Below are positions 44,640-56,060 of a DNA stretch of 64,000 nt, one piece after another (the stretch's first letter is position 1; the number at the start of each line of letters is the position of its first letter). This stretch comes from Phlyctochytrium arcticum (Eukaryota; Chytridiomycota; Chytridiomycetes; Chytridiales; Chytridiaceae), in NCBI GenBank assembly GCA_025602905.1, contig JAHLKI010000008.1:682001-746000 (forward strand), in the 5' to 3' direction. Below the pieces are notes generated by a model that searched no databases, had not been told where the DNA came from, and saw nothing but the letters and a program-made list of their open reading frames with translations. The position numbers and the translations under genes are program-made.

Positions 44640-45110
44640 CTGCCTTTCATCTGGCCGATTCTTGTCATTGCGGACGCGAATCTTGATTTATCTCAAAATA
44701 GAAACATTACGGGCGTCAGGTGAGTGTCATGTGACACCTTGCTCAATCATATTTTCTCTTTGCGCTGGCCTCTCCTTCCAAATCCCTCCTTATCCTGAAC
44801 CCATCTTTACTCCCCAAGATCGCGAAGAAGTTCATCAAGATGTGATTATGGAGGCAGCCGCTGCCTGCGCTCATGGTAAGTGTTTGGATACTCCTGGCTT
44901 TTGTTTGGGCATGATGGTGCCGGAGATGAAATCTTTGGTATACCGACTCGATCGCCCTTCAACTCTTTGGTGAGAAACTTGCACTTCCTTTTACTACTTG
45001 GTTCGACCCTTGTGTGTGATCACGGACGTTGTTCTTCAAATTGTCGACTTCCATGCATGTATCGGTCGCGAGGTGCAGGAACACCCACAGTGGCAGTTCC
45101 TCCCCATATG
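44640..45110 (+). CDS. Possible small spliced gene, unrecognised
   Basis: Exon-like pieces lie just beyond the FIBP start on the opposite strand. One piece reads FQIPPYPEPIFTPQDREEVH and ends at a good GTAAGT donor near 44877. A second, around 44910-44970, reads HDGAGDEIFGIPTRSPFNSL and ends at GTGAGA. A third, near 45020-45110, reads ITDVVLQIVDFHACIGREVQ and stops with QWQFLPI. The phases are plausible but not proved, and I recognise no family. It might be one short gene divergent from FIBP or a decayed fragment. Confidence 0.3.
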
Positions 45111-46580
45111 ATGCGGATGCATCATCGGTTGTAGGCCGGGTGAAGACTCAGTGTCTGAGCATCGCCGCAATGGGGAAGACATTGTAGTTCAGGAAGACAG
45201 GGAAGGGAGAGCTTGGGGATTCTAAGGCGAATCTGAGGCACCTTGTGTTTCTTCATCAGCCCGCTGCTTTTGGCTTGTGATTTGCTTTGCTAAGCTGCTC
45301 CTCACTCTTCAGATGCCGCATGGACGCCCATTTCATTCATCACCTATCTGATGACCGTTATCATCCAATCTTTTTGATGCCTTTGGCGACTTTACGACCT
45401 GGTCGCCGCCCCTGACACTTTCCACAATCAGCAGTTCAGGTAAGCATTCAGAACAGGTAGGGATGCAAAGGAATTGCAAAGGAGGAAAACATTCAATTGG
45501 TAGACCATTCATCAAGGTGGTCAATGTACCCATTACTCTAAGAAGTTCTGATGCAATCCTTTCAACCCAACCATTATGTTTTTTGATGGCGCAATGAACT
45601 AACAACATAGCAAGCAGGCTTCTCCAACCATTTTTTACGGTTTCCGCTGAAGACTCGCGTCTACCAACAACCGCTACGGCAAACACGCTCAATGTGCACA
45701 CTCAACAAAAGTTTCCTTTCCCGTAAGTTTAGCCTGCCACGCGATCACCGTGGACAATCATGACGGCAAAGTAAGACATGATGAGTGGGCACAAGCCCCA
45801 AATATATCTGTCAATCCACAGAATAGCGCGCGGTACAAACTGCAGCGCTATTTATGTTGATAAAACTTTTAAATTGATCTTACTTTGCCGTTGTTGGATC
45901 TACGCATCGCCCTTGTTATGTCATATTTTCTCACAAATTTTCCACAGGTTTCGGAATGGGAGTCTCTGTACCGTTCGTCAACGTTCTTCTTGTCACCTCA
46001 AGTATAGGTATCATGTTTTTTTCGCGTTGATTGGCATCTTGCACATCTTTTTTTCCGGGTGCATCCGTTGAGGTCCCTGTAAAGGCCATGCCGGAGCGGA
46101 CGTTGAGGTAGTCGTGCGGGGAATCGTGGGTGGATCACCTCGCTCCACGGCAGGGGTCGCCTCGGTTTCGTAGTAGTACGACATACAATAGAGCGTCGCC
46201 GCGAGGTATGGGGGAATGAGGGATGCGGAGTCCCGCGGCGTGGATGGTGCGGCTACAGTTTCCGCTCCAGTTGGCGATCTGCAAGCTATCTACACGTCCG
46301 TCGGTACCTTCGCAAGGACCCACCCTTTCGCCTGGACCATGATTCTACAGTGATTCTTTCGAAGGCCGCACATGGGTGACGCGTTAGGGCCTTGCGAGAA
46401 CGAGAAATTTTAGTAGGGCGGCTCGCCTGTAGCGAGCGTCACCATATCCGATTGTGTACTTTTTTTTGAATAAACTTTTGTGCTACTCTTTGCAATAAAC
46501 TTTTGCGTGCAACTCTGCATCAGAAAACTCGTATTGTGGTATAAAATGGTTATGGAGAGAAAAGATCTATGAGAAGAAAG
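45111..46580. other. Long intergenic stretch
   Basis: No supported gene. A 122-codon minus-strand frame at 45333-45701 and a GC-richer block at 46080-46430 were examined for RNA genes and conserved motifs without result. Near 46470-46510 a short duplication of AATAAACTTTTG is seen. Confidence 0.4.
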
Positions 46581-48150
46581 TTATCGTACTCGGGAGACAA
46601 TCACGTCGTAGTCCGTGCCGCATCCCCCCCGGGCACGCTCAAAGTCATCTGCGTCCATGCAACAGAGCTCTGCTTCGGTTCCCGGATCGCGGTAGTAAAA
46701 TCGGTCCTCGTCCACATCGTACCCAATAAGAACAATGTAATGCCCAATAAAGTCATCTTGGGGGTCGGAACCGCCGGAATGCAGGGACATGCCGCCCGCA
46801 GTAGGTGGCGATGGTGGGGCGACAGAGGGTGAGGGGTATGTAGACGCCAACCCGTTTCTTGTGGGCGTAGTAGGGGCTGTGCGTGGTGATTGGGGAGCAG
46901 ATGGCGTGGGTCGTGGCGGGGTGCTTGTCTGGGTATAATAAGGTTTTGGTTCATAAGAGGAAGCAGTCCGGCTCCGCGGGCCCAAACCGCCACCGGATCC
47001 CGAGGTTGCTGGTCGGTAAGGGGTGGTAGAAGAATAAACTTGGGATGTTGATGAGCGGCGCTGCTGCTGCTGGCTGGTCGACAAGAGGGGTTGAGAAGCC
47101 ACGGATGGTTTGAGGGGTGTGTACTCTGACGGGCGGCAGCAGGGAAAGCAGTGAAAGGGGTTCAAGAGCATAGAGAGACAGGATCGGCGTTTAGTTGAAG
47201 GAATGTACGTGGTGGTTCGTGTGTCGGTGGAGCTGACGCTTGTGATGCTTCTGGGTAAAGAGTCTGATGAGTGACGGGCAGCAGCAGGTGTGTCTGGTGT
47301 ATGGGATGGAGGGGATGAGACGGGGAATGAGGGGTCTGTTGAGTGAGAGGGGGAGAGGTGATGGGTTGGGATGTTGGGACGGGTGACGATGGCTCCTGAG
47401 CGTCCCTCGTACGGTTTGTTTTTGGATTTGGATGTTGGGGTACGTCTCGTTGAGCCATATATTGAGTTGGTTGTGGTGACGGATACAGGGGGTTGATCGT
47501 GAAATTCCGCGCCCGCCGTTTCGCCCATTGAAACCACCCGTCGCCAGGGCCACCGCCATTTCCCCCACGAGCCCCTTCGACAAGTTTTGCAGCGGACCAT
47601 CCGCAAATCCACTAACACCACAACTGCATAAACCGTGGATAGCAGAAATCGGCGAATGTCGTCCAGAGCCAGCGTGAGACAAATCACTCGGACCTGGTTT
47701 TCCCTGGCAGCGGCAAAAAGTGAATGGACCCGACGGCGGTCTTGCTCGAGGGTATCACGATAAAAGTCTTTGGTGACATATTGCCAGTTGACGCCAATAT
47801 AGGATGTGTAGTAAGCTGTACAGATAGTTAGTTCTCTCTCTTGTTATATGGTAGACAAAGCGCCCTTACTGAAATCTTTGACCCCAAACTTTTGGAGCAG
47901 GTAGGCCATGTCGATTGTCCATACTGATTCGGATGCAACATCCTCCCCTAGACCCAGTAAGGAGTGCTCCATTCCCAGGGCCAGCAATATCATGCTGATA
48001 CATGCGAGGCCGCAGTCCCAACTCGCCATCTAATCAAAAAGTGTAAGCTGATGGAAAAGAGCCAAATGGAACGAATGAGCAGCTTCTTACCTGCCGAACA
48101 TGGGGGACGCTGGCCAGCTTGGCCGAGGGTGCCCCCGATGAAAATATCAT
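46581..48150 (-). CDS. GUCD1-like protein (guanylyl cyclase domain-containing 1 family)
   Basis: Three exons (48150-48091, 48029-47870, 47815-46581) give 484 residues. The conserved parts match GUCD1: HVRQMASWDCGLACISMILL, SVWTIDMAYLLQKFGVKDF, then TSYIGVNWQYVTKDFY, and at the C-terminus FIGHYIVLIGYDVDEDRFYY and RDPGTEAE. The Asp-Cys-Gly-Leu-Ala-Cys and Gly-His-Tyr motifs are the papain-like (C39-type) fold residues, so a peptidase-like fold is likely despite the family name. A Ser/Pro/Thr-rich insert of about 270 residues splits the domain between the WT-I-D part and the His part. Confidence 0.88.
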
Positions 48151-48642
48151 GCCAAGGACCAGAGGTTGTAGTTTGTTAATGTGGGATCTTTTGGGTGCGT
48201 AGGGGGTGCCTGGTCAATTTTCCTTCATTCAGGTTCTTGGAGATTCGAGAGTAGATGAGGGATCCTGTCCAATGCTCCTGCTTGGACCCAATCTTCTGTA
48301 TAGCCCCCTTCCAACCTTCCAGCACACTTCCAGACTCAGAATCACAGGTCACTTCAGATGCAGCGGGTTATCCCAGTCCTCGAACAAAGTGGTCCAAGGA
48401 AAGTAGCTTATGGAAGGGTTGGTAGCGACTACTGGGAAAGTAAGCAGCCGGTCCCGGGGGTCCTGTCCTGGGAGGATCCAAGGAGGAGTGCGAAAAGATT
48501 AGGGAGAGAGGGTCTTCCTCCAAACTTTCCCCAAGGACTCCCTCCGAGCCCTAACCCGCTTCGTCATCTCCCAGAAATTTCATTTCCAAGAAATTTCGAC
48601 CTGGAAATCTTGAAAATCCTTGATAGATCAGTATATACAAAG
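48151..48642. other. Region between GUCD1-like and NDUFAF2-like genes
   Basis: Divergent promoter region of about 490 bp. Frames here (for example 48358-48714) overlap the start of the next gene in another phase and are not supported. Confidence 0.45.
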
Positions 48643-49397
48643 ATGTTTAGGCAACTAGTGCGGACATGGAAAACAATGGATCTGCCTTGGCGGTCTCAAA
48701 AGCTGGTGAGTTAGTATGTCTTTCAAAAAAGTCATTTGCCTAACAATCCGATGTCAACAGGCCGGGACCGATCTTATAGGAAACATGTACTTTGAAGGGC
48801 CACCCCTCCGGGCGGGTACGGATCGGACTCGGCGCATCATTGAATACTTTGACGGGCGGACCGAGTACTCTGAGTATGACCCAACCCTGATCCCGCCGCA
48901 GTGGTCAGCTTGGCTGAGGCACTCCCGGATTGATGCCCCAACTCTGGAGGTGAGTAGTGGCAAGAGACGGCGAGGAATCAGAGATTGGGAGAAATCGGTT
49001 ATTTGTACTTTGGGGATGACTTGGACCGGGGACATGCAAGGCCGTTATATTTCACTTTTACCATCCCACTCACGATGTTCATCTGTAGGAATTGGCTGCG
49101 TTTGAACGTCAACGACTCGAAACTCAACGTCGTGCTGCTGAGATAGACCGTGCCTGGGCAGAACGCAAGCTTCAAATAGAGCAAGAGAAGCGAGCCAACA
49201 TTTCCGCTGAGCAGACACCCCAAGAACTCAAACGTCCATCTGCAGCACCATCATCATCTTCTTCCTCCCACACCCAGCAGCCACCACCACCACCACCGTC
49301 ATCATCATCCCCGTCTCCGGGGCAGCAAGCTCCGCAGGGACAAGGAGACACGTTTGCCCCAGGATCTTGGAAACCAAGTGCCAAGCGCCGCTCATAA
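48643..49397 (+). CDS. NDUFAF2-like complex I assembly factor
   Basis: Three exons (48643-48705, 48761-48949, 49089-49397) give 186 residues. The start MFRQLVRTWKTMDLPWRSQK is followed by GTDLIGNMYFE, TRRIIEYFDG and PPQWSAWLRHSRIDAPTLEE, the landmarks of the B17.2/NDUFAF2 family. The paralogous subunit NDUFA12 shares this fold. The longer, charged C-terminal tail, here with Pro and Ser runs, favours the assembly factor. It should act in the mitochondrial matrix on late complex I assembly. No clear cleavable presequence is seen. Confidence 0.85.
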
Positions 49398-49667
49398 TAC
49401 ATTCTCTCATCTTGTATATTATTGATTTTCGTAAAAGAACTCCCAAATTTCAAATCGAGGTTTAATCTTATAGAACATTTGGCGTATGTAGCAGCACGCA
49501 AAACAGATGACATTCAAAGATGACGATAAAAGAGAATGGGAAAAGGGAAACCCAGGGCATAATGGTAGAAAAGGGGGTGGAAAACGGTTGTGTGGTGCTA
49601 TAACTTTATGATCAGGCAAAACAAACACGGAAAGTGGTTGAAAAAAGAAACGCGGGGCGTCTTTATT

Positions 49668-52600
49668 TCACATTGAGCAAAACTCGATGGTCCATGTGCG
49701 TCTGATCCACACTTTGATATCTATCGGATGGGTTTTGATATTGACAGGCAGCCCCGAGGTGGTCATAATGGAAGCACGGGGCGCGTAGTGTTGTTGGTGG
49801 GTGGAAAATTGGGACGATTCAGAGTGTCGTAGTGTTGAGCTTGGAAGTGTTTGCTCGGGGACGGTTTGATTGGCAGCAGCAGCAGCGCTCGGTGAGGCTG
49901 CCGAGGAACTGGCAGCTTGTGGATCTTCAGGAGCCACGGCTGGGGCAGTTGCATTATTTGCCAGGCCAGATGTGACTTGGGTGGATGTACTTGAACTCTG
50001 CCCAGCCGCAGAGGACTGTCGCATTATTTTGGCATTGGTGGGGGTAGCTGAACTACGCGATGATATGGACGCCTGGCTGCTTGCTCGAGAATGGGCTACA
50101 TTGATTTTAAGACCCGAGTCCGTCGAACTTCTTGGTCGCAGTGCATGTTGCTCTCTAAACTTGTCACGCACCGAAGTCGGCGTGCCCGGCATGGTCCCCG
50201 CAGCGGCGATTGGGCTGGCAAAAATGTTGGTGGTCTCAACTGGGGCCGGAGGAGGCGCCGTGCTTGGAGGTGGGGAGGGCAGAGCATCGGCTATTGTGGT
50301 ACCGACAAGTTGTTCGGTAGCAGGTACAGACGTTTTAGCGGGCTCGGCAACCAAGCCATCTGCCATCGCCGATACTTCACTCGCGGGGATGGGTTGCGTT
50401 TCAATTGGAAGCTGGGCTTCCCCGCTATCGTCACCGTTTGGCATGTCGATGACAACTGATGTGGTCGCAAGGGGCGGCATCTCCCCATCGACAATCTGGG
50501 GCAAAGCCGGTCCAGCATCCGCACTCAAAGCCAACGGCTCGGATGTAATTTGTCTAACAAACGATATCGACTCGGTCTCGTCCTCATCCGTCTCGAAACT
50601 TGCGGGTGCATCTATACCGCCACCCTGATCCATTCCCGGAGATACGTGGCTTGTATTGCTGTCAGAGGATATTGAGCCGTTATCCTCTCTGTCGTCTTCC
50701 GGTACTTTGTCGGTATCACCAGCAGCCGCATGTCTGTGAACTTCGCTAGAGTCCACCGACTGTTGAGCGACCTCTCCCGACATTTCTGCTATCGCACCAT
50801 CCATCGCCAAGCTTTTACCACCAAAACTCGAATCACGTCCTCCGTGCGGCATACGTGAGTCGTGTAATCCAACGCTGGATCTACGGCGCTCGACCCATTG
50901 GTGATCAAGGCGGATGGTCATCATTTCCCACCAGCATTTGCGGACCGGCCTCTTTAGAGCAAGATGTTGGTTGAGATGATGTGTCGATACGGATGCAACG
51001 GGATTTGTGTCTTGGACCTGGGTCATGAGCGACGCAGAGTTACCGGCACTGCTTTTGCCTGCGGCAACCACGTCCTGATTTGACTCTGTCACTTTTGAGC
51101 TTGACGTATTGGGTGAGCTAAGTGAAGAAGCTGCTGCCGACGCCGCTCGTCCAGCAGCTAGCGCACTTTCCATCTCTTTTTGTATCTCGGTCATATCTTT
51201 CATCTTTAGCATGGACACACTTGATACACGGCATTTGCCCGTCTCAATTTCACGAAAGTCCCATTCGGAGTCGCCTTCGGTAAAGTCGCCCGAAAAAAGT
51301 GCTAATGCACTTATAAGCTGAGACTTCATGATTTGCTCTTCCATTTCACAGACAACGCGCTCACGAGGCGTTTTTTGGTCAGTCGGCGTGATTTGGTCAT
51401 TAATTGGGGTTTGCGGTGAATTGATTTTTGATGGAGAGGGCGGAGCGCTAGTCGCAGATGTTGGTGAAAGTGGAGCTCTTGTGGTCCCATCCGGACGCTC
51501 ATTTTCAGTTTTTTCAAACAAGGCGATGCCTTCCTCGGCAAATTTCCGTGCAATACCGCGCTCCTTGACCAATCTCTCGCCACAAAAGAGCTTCAAGTCA
51601 TTGACTTCTCCTGGAATAAGATCGCTGACAGACCCTGGTTGTGTTTCTTGCACAACGTCGCCTTGTTTCGGTAAAGTTTCAGTCGACTTTTGCTGTACCA
51701 TCCCAATGGACAACCGGCGACCCGCGCGACTAAAACTTTTACGCATTCGCAATTTTAGGGTTTCCCACAATGTTCCTTTCCCGGCGTCAATGGATTCTCC
51801 CCATACGGGTACGGGAAAATATTCCAATTCTTCGCGCAAGACAATAATCGTGCGAACAGGGCGGGCAATTTCGTTTGCGGGGCTGGGTATGGCAGGTGTA
51901 GCCTGGGGTCCAATCGTAGTTGGCCCAGAATTTGGGTTGGCAAAGAATGTAACGATGGAAAGCTTCAATCCTGACACACGCCGGAGCAGATTTATGGGAG
52001 AAGAGGGTCTTCTTGACGCGCTTGATGGCCGCCGAGAGTTGCTTTTGGAGGTTGAGCCGGATTCATTCGCAGCTGGGACGGCGCCGGACGACTTTTTCAG
52101 TTCTGTGGCTGCATCCTGCTCCGCGGCAGTGTCAGCATCAGGGTGAGAATCTTGCTCGGCATGCTCGTCCACTTTCCCCAGGGACGTTCCAGCTTGAGCC
52201 GCAGATTGGGCTGCCGAGTTTTCTGCGCGTCGTTGGTCCTCTGGTACCCGCCGCGACTCGCGCTCAGTATTGATCATGGCCTCATGATTGCTAACGACCA
52301 CTTGACAAAAGTAATTAAGCAGGAATTCAAACAATTTTGCGTCGTAATGTATATGGCAGATTTTGTGGTCGGCAACTCCAGTCAATTCTGTTTGTTGACT
52401 ATGCTCTGCAGCTGGAAACGAGGATGGGGCGTGTGGGGTGGGCAAAGGGGCATCCGATGAAGCGTTCCGATCAATCTCATGGTCCGATGCGTCAGCATTT
52501 GATATAGATTCCGAAAGTGACTCCATGTCCTCCTCCTCCGGATCTGTGTCGGCCTCTGATGTATTTGCTTCGGAATTGTAATGCTTTTGCCAGTGCATTG

Positions 52601-53048
52601 CACCCGACTTGCTCAGCGTGTCCCCGCCCGCTGCAAACGAATCATCTCCAGTAGTTGGAATCTCTTCATTTTCCCGTATTGTATCGCCAGTAGAGGGCCG
52701 TGTACTAGGAGGATCCGTCTCTTTCTTGGCCTTTCCTTTTTCACTGGCTTGCTGCTGCCGGTTTAGACGTTCCAGGGCCTGGGTCACAGCCGAAATTGCA
52801 GCAGTAGCAGCTCCCACGCGTAAGCCTGCTACAGTCGTGGCTGTTTCTCTGCCCGTGACAACCGAGTAGAAGGGAATGATTCCTGTTGGAAACAAGGCCA
52901 TCAGGACCGAGTCCGGGAAGAGTCCTAGCACGGCTGAAGATACGCGGAAAGGCACTCCACGGATGACGAGATAGACTACGTCCGTGGCCGTAACCGCTTG
53001 CGAGGATAGCAGAGAGTTATAGCCATAACGGGGCTGGGATAAGCGCAT
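49668..53048 (-). CDS. Very large Whi2-like BTB/POZ domain protein
   Basis: Single exon, 1126 residues. The N-terminal BTB fold is split: VYLVIRGVPFRVSSAVLGLF opens it, and IHYDAKLFEFLLNYF completes it after an acidic/Ser-rich insert of about 150 residues. The middle holds IIVLREELEYFPVPVWGE and the core KLFCGERLVKERGIA. Near residue 720 is the block RKCWWEMMTIRLD, and the protein ends VWIRRTWTIEFCSM. The last two blocks match the ending of the fungal Whi2/YDR132C family, where a CWW block is followed closely by a RR-WT-E tail; here about 350 disordered residues separate them. Whi2 acts in general stress and nutrient (TORC1) signalling. The function here is inferred. Confidence 0.75.
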   Translation of the reverse strand: MRLSQPRYGYNSLLSSQAVTATDVVYLVIRGVPFRVSSAVLGLFPDSVLMALFPTGIIPFYSVVTGRETATTVAGLRVGAATAAISAVTQALERLNRQQQASEKGKAKKETDPPSTRPSTGDTIRENEEIPTTGDDSFAAGGDTLSKSGAMHWQKHYNSEANTSEADTDPEEEDMESLSESISNADASDHEIDRNASSDAPLPTPHAPSSFPAAEHSQQTELTGVADHKICHIHYDAKLFEFLLNYFCQVVVSNHEAMINTERESRRVPEDQRRAENSAAQSAAQAGTSLGKVDEHAEQDSHPDADTAAEQDAATELKKSSGAVPAANESGSTSKSNSRRPSSASRRPSSPINLLRRVSGLKLSIVTFFANPNSGPTTIGPQATPAIPSPANEIARPVRTIIVLREELEYFPVPVWGESIDAGKGTLWETLKLRMRKSFSRAGRRLSIGMVQQKSTETLPKQGDVVQETQPGSVSDLIPGEVNDLKLFCGERLVKERGIARKFAEEGIALFEKTENERPDGTTRAPLSPTSATSAPPSPSKINSPQTPINDQITPTDQKTPRERVVCEMEEQIMKSQLISALALFSGDFTEGDSEWDFREIETGKCRVSSVSMLKMKDMTEIQKEMESALAAGRAASAAASSLSSPNTSSSKVTESNQDVVAAGKSSAGNSASLMTQVQDTNPVASVSTHHLNQHLALKRPVRKCWWEMMTIRLDHQWVERRRSSVGLHDSRMPHGGRDSSFGGKSLAMDGAIAEMSGEVAQQSVDSSEVHRHAAAGDTDKVPEDDREDNGSISSDSNTSHVSPGMDQGGGIDAPASFETDEDETESISFVRQITSEPLALSADAGPALPQIVDGEMPPLATTSVVIDMPNGDDSGEAQLPIETQPIPASEVSAMADGLVAEPAKTSVPATEQLVGTTIADALPSPPPSTAPPPAPVETTNIFASPIAAAGTMPGTPTSVRDKFREQHALRPRSSTDSGLKINVAHSRASSQASISSRSSATPTNAKIMRQSSAAGQSSSTSTQVTSGLANNATAPAVAPEDPQAASSSAASPSAAAAANQTVPEQTLPSSTLRHSESSQFSTHQQHYAPRASIMTTSGLPVNIKTHPIDIKVWIRRTWTIEFCSM

Positions 53049-53950
53049 TGTTTGAAGTGGTGCAACTGGCGTGAGCCGTTCCTAGTGACACTTGCTATGT
53101 TCCCCTCCTCCAACTATTTTGCTCCCAGAAGCTCAACACCTGAACTTTAGGCCTCGCGCTTTGCAGCAAAGACTAAGTGATATTCTAAGCACAAGAACCA
53201 GGGAGTCTATATGCGTTATTTAGCGATGGGCAATAGTCCCTCCAAGCACATTGCAACTGACCTTTCACGGGCAAACTGACTCCTTGTCGCGAAGGGCTTG
53301 CGGCACCGCTGGGATTAGGTTGGGAGATTGTATATACAGTCCCTCTGTTTTCTCAGAAATATGTATATAGTGCGGCAGCAAAGTATATTCCCTCTGGGAG
53401 TTCTGCCTGCAGGCTCGATACTATAGCGGGTTTTGATGGATGGAGATGACTACCGGTATAGCGCGCGAGTCCGTTTACCAAACTTGGGATTTAGCGGAGT
53501 AAAATGTACGGGTCTGAACGGATTCAGCTCTATAGACGGACAGACTGAAAACGAGAAGGAAGATGGACAATACAAAAGCCATTCCCGTCGCATCAACGAC
53601 CATCAATGTATGGCAGAAACATGATTAACCCCCAAGAATCAGGACCGCCCAGATGGAAAAAACCTTAGAGCATTTAGAGTTGATCTTAATTGACGGATAC
53701 TTTGGGATCCCGGGGTTACAGCAGCCAGAACGATTATTTACAAAGGAAGAGATCCTGATTCTGCATATACTTTTTGTTACTGTTGCTTTTTGGCCATCGA
53801 GAAGCGTGAAATATAGCGCGTGTTCCAGTGACAACTGTGCTTGAAGCTTTTTGTATCTGAACTGGTGGGCCACATCTGAAACTTTGATCGGGTCAGACCC
53901 GAGAATTCCTCTATACCTACAGGCTTCCTTGGACCTTGGAACAGGAAGCA
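53049..53950. other. Divergent spacer between Whi2-like and BCKDK genes
   Basis: About 900 bp with no supported gene. The minus-strand frame 54065-53625 is mostly a shadow of the BCKDK first exon. Confidence 0.45.
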
Positions 53951-55775
53951 ATGGCAGGTGGAGCTCGATTAGCCATGCCGCCACGGACCTGCGGAAAAGT
54001 GCACTGGCGGCGACCGTTGACTCCTCGACAATGGACCGGGATTGCAACAGCACGGACAGTCGCAACCGTTAGTACCGGAGACGTCTTCTCGGCAGGAGCA
54101 CCCTCAGGAACATCCGCATCAGGAAGTGCAGCGTCTGCCCACTCAACAGCAGCACCAGGCTCTTCGTCGACCCCATCCACCTCGTCCCCTTACTCCCATT
54201 TCCCCGTTCTCTCCGCCCATCAATTCTTTGCCACCCGCAACTCGGCATCAGTGACAACCAGGACTGGACCTCCACCCAAACCGTCCCCCTCCCCGCTTCC
54301 CCAATCATCTACTAGTGCAAAAAAGAGCAGCCCATTGACCTCCAACCCTTCAACCGCACAAACCGAAAACCCAGTTTGGCTGTCGAGCAGTACTGTGGAA
54401 CACTATGCACGCATGGAGATTACACCCGTCTCACTCCAAGAGCTGTTACAGCTGGGAGAGCAGCATGATTTACTTTCCAGTGCGCGTTTTGCCCATCGCG
54501 AACTCCCCAAACGAATGGCTCGACGTGTAAAAGGTATAATTCCCTACCAACTTCTTATACTCCCCTTCTCGATCTAAACCAAAATTTTGATTCTTAGCCT
54601 TACAGAATCTTCCGTTCATCGTGGGTGTCAACCCCTACCTCAAAAGTGTCTATCAGCTCTACCGTGACTCCCTCGAAACCTTACTGTCCCTCCCCGAACC
54701 TGTTGACCAGGCAACGCAGCAAGAGTTTACGGACGAGTTGCGGAAACTTGTCGGTGCCCATCAGGAAGTCATTCCTAAACTTGCCAAGGGTAAAACTTTT
54801 GAATACATTTTCATTCCAGGAACTTTGAAAGTAATGCTTTTTATTGTGATAGGATTCAAGGAATGTATCAAGTATATGAGTAAAGAGAGCGCTACCAAGT
54901 TTTTGGACAGCATGATTCACGCCCGGATCGGAATTCGCGGTACGCAACCCCACATCTTCCACCCCTATCGGAAAAGCAAAATCTAACTTGTTCCCAAACC
55001 CAGTCATCGCAGAACACCACCTCTCCCTCCACCAACCCGTCGAAAACTACATCGGGGTCGTCAACACCAAATTCCGTCCAGCAACCCTCCTCGACTCTGT
55101 CGCCAAATACGCCCAAGACCTCTGCGAACTCAACTACGGCTCCGCCCCCGACTACAAATTATTCGGACATACGGATACAGAGATTCCCTATATTGGGGTT
55201 CATCTCGAATACGTCATTATGGAGTTGTTGAAGAATGCGTTTAGGGCGACGGTCGAGTATAGTCAACGGACGGAACGGTGGCCTCATCCGACTGTTGAGA
55301 TTGCCGTGTCAAAGGGGCAGGATGAAGTCACGATTCGGGTGAGGGATCAGGGTGGAGGTATTTCCATCAAAGGTATATATATGCGTACCCTTACATTGCG
55401 CACCTCGATTTATTCAACGAAATGATTAATTTAGATCTGCCGCATATCTGGGATTACTCCTACACCTCTGTCCCCAAATACGAAGACGGGGAAGGCATTT
55501 TCAGCACCCAGGCCCGACTCGACATGCAGGCTGGTGTAGGCGGCCCCATGGCAGGCTTAGGTTTCGGACTTCCCATGTCCAGAATTTACGGTAAAGAAAA
55601 AAAAACATCCCCCCCTCCTTTAATCCCTATTCCTACAACTCATCTTTTTTTTGTATTAGCGGAATATTTCGGCGGGTCACTGCATATCCGGTCCATAAAT
55701 GGCCATGGCTGTGACGTCTTTTTACGTGTGCCGAATATTATGATGGGAAAAGTCCCGCATGTCATCGAAGATTGA
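53951..55775 (+). CDS. Mitochondrial branched-chain alpha-keto acid dehydrogenase kinase type
   Basis: Six exons (53951-54533, 54598-54789, 54853-54939, 55004-55372, 55435-55590, 55660-55775) give 500 residues. The N-terminus is Arg-rich with few acids, as in a mitochondrial presequence, followed by a long Ser/Pro-rich stretch. Next come ELPKRMARRVK and LPFIVGVNPYLKSVY of the regulatory helical domain, then the GHKL ATP-binding boxes: ELLKNAFRAT (N box), DQGGGI (G1) and GFGLPMSRIYAEYFGGSL (G2). LDMQAGVGGPMAGLGFG and AEYFGGSL are closer to BCKDK than to pyruvate dehydrogenase kinase. It would phosphorylate and switch off the E1 subunit of the keto-acid dehydrogenase. Confidence 0.9.
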
Positions 55776-56060
55776 TATATCACACCCCCCGTTCATGCGC
55801 TGATGGATGCACTGATGGACACGACATCTTGTATATGTAGCAATGTATTGGATAAAAGCATTTGCTTGTGAATGTAAAAAAAAAAAACATCTAAACATCT
55901 CCTATGTATATATGAATCAGAAAAATATATGTACAAAAAAAACGCCCTTCATAACCAACTACTACGACTCCTGCACTGAATGCTGCGTAATAACCGAAAA
56001 CCCACTTAAAAAAACCCGCATTAACAACCTTGCCCCAAAATACAATTCTTTTTGTTTCAC
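55776..56060. other. Short tail-to-tail gap between BCKDK and RAD50
   Basis: AT-rich, with A-runs at 55877-55887 and 55937-55944 that may belong to 3' UTRs. No gene is seen. Confidence 0.5.

Noticed and set aside
45333..45701. A 122-codon minus-strand gene
   Set aside because: No family resemblance, no supported promoter or splice context, and isolated in a gene-poor stretch.
46080..46440. Structured RNA or small gene in the GC-richer block
   Set aside because: Checked both strands; no known RNA motif, no conserved protein motif and no good splice sites.
49870..50628. A 252-codon plus-strand gene opposite the Whi2-like gene
   Set aside because: It is the antisense shadow of a Ser/Ala/Pro-rich coding region, which often keeps the opposite frame open.
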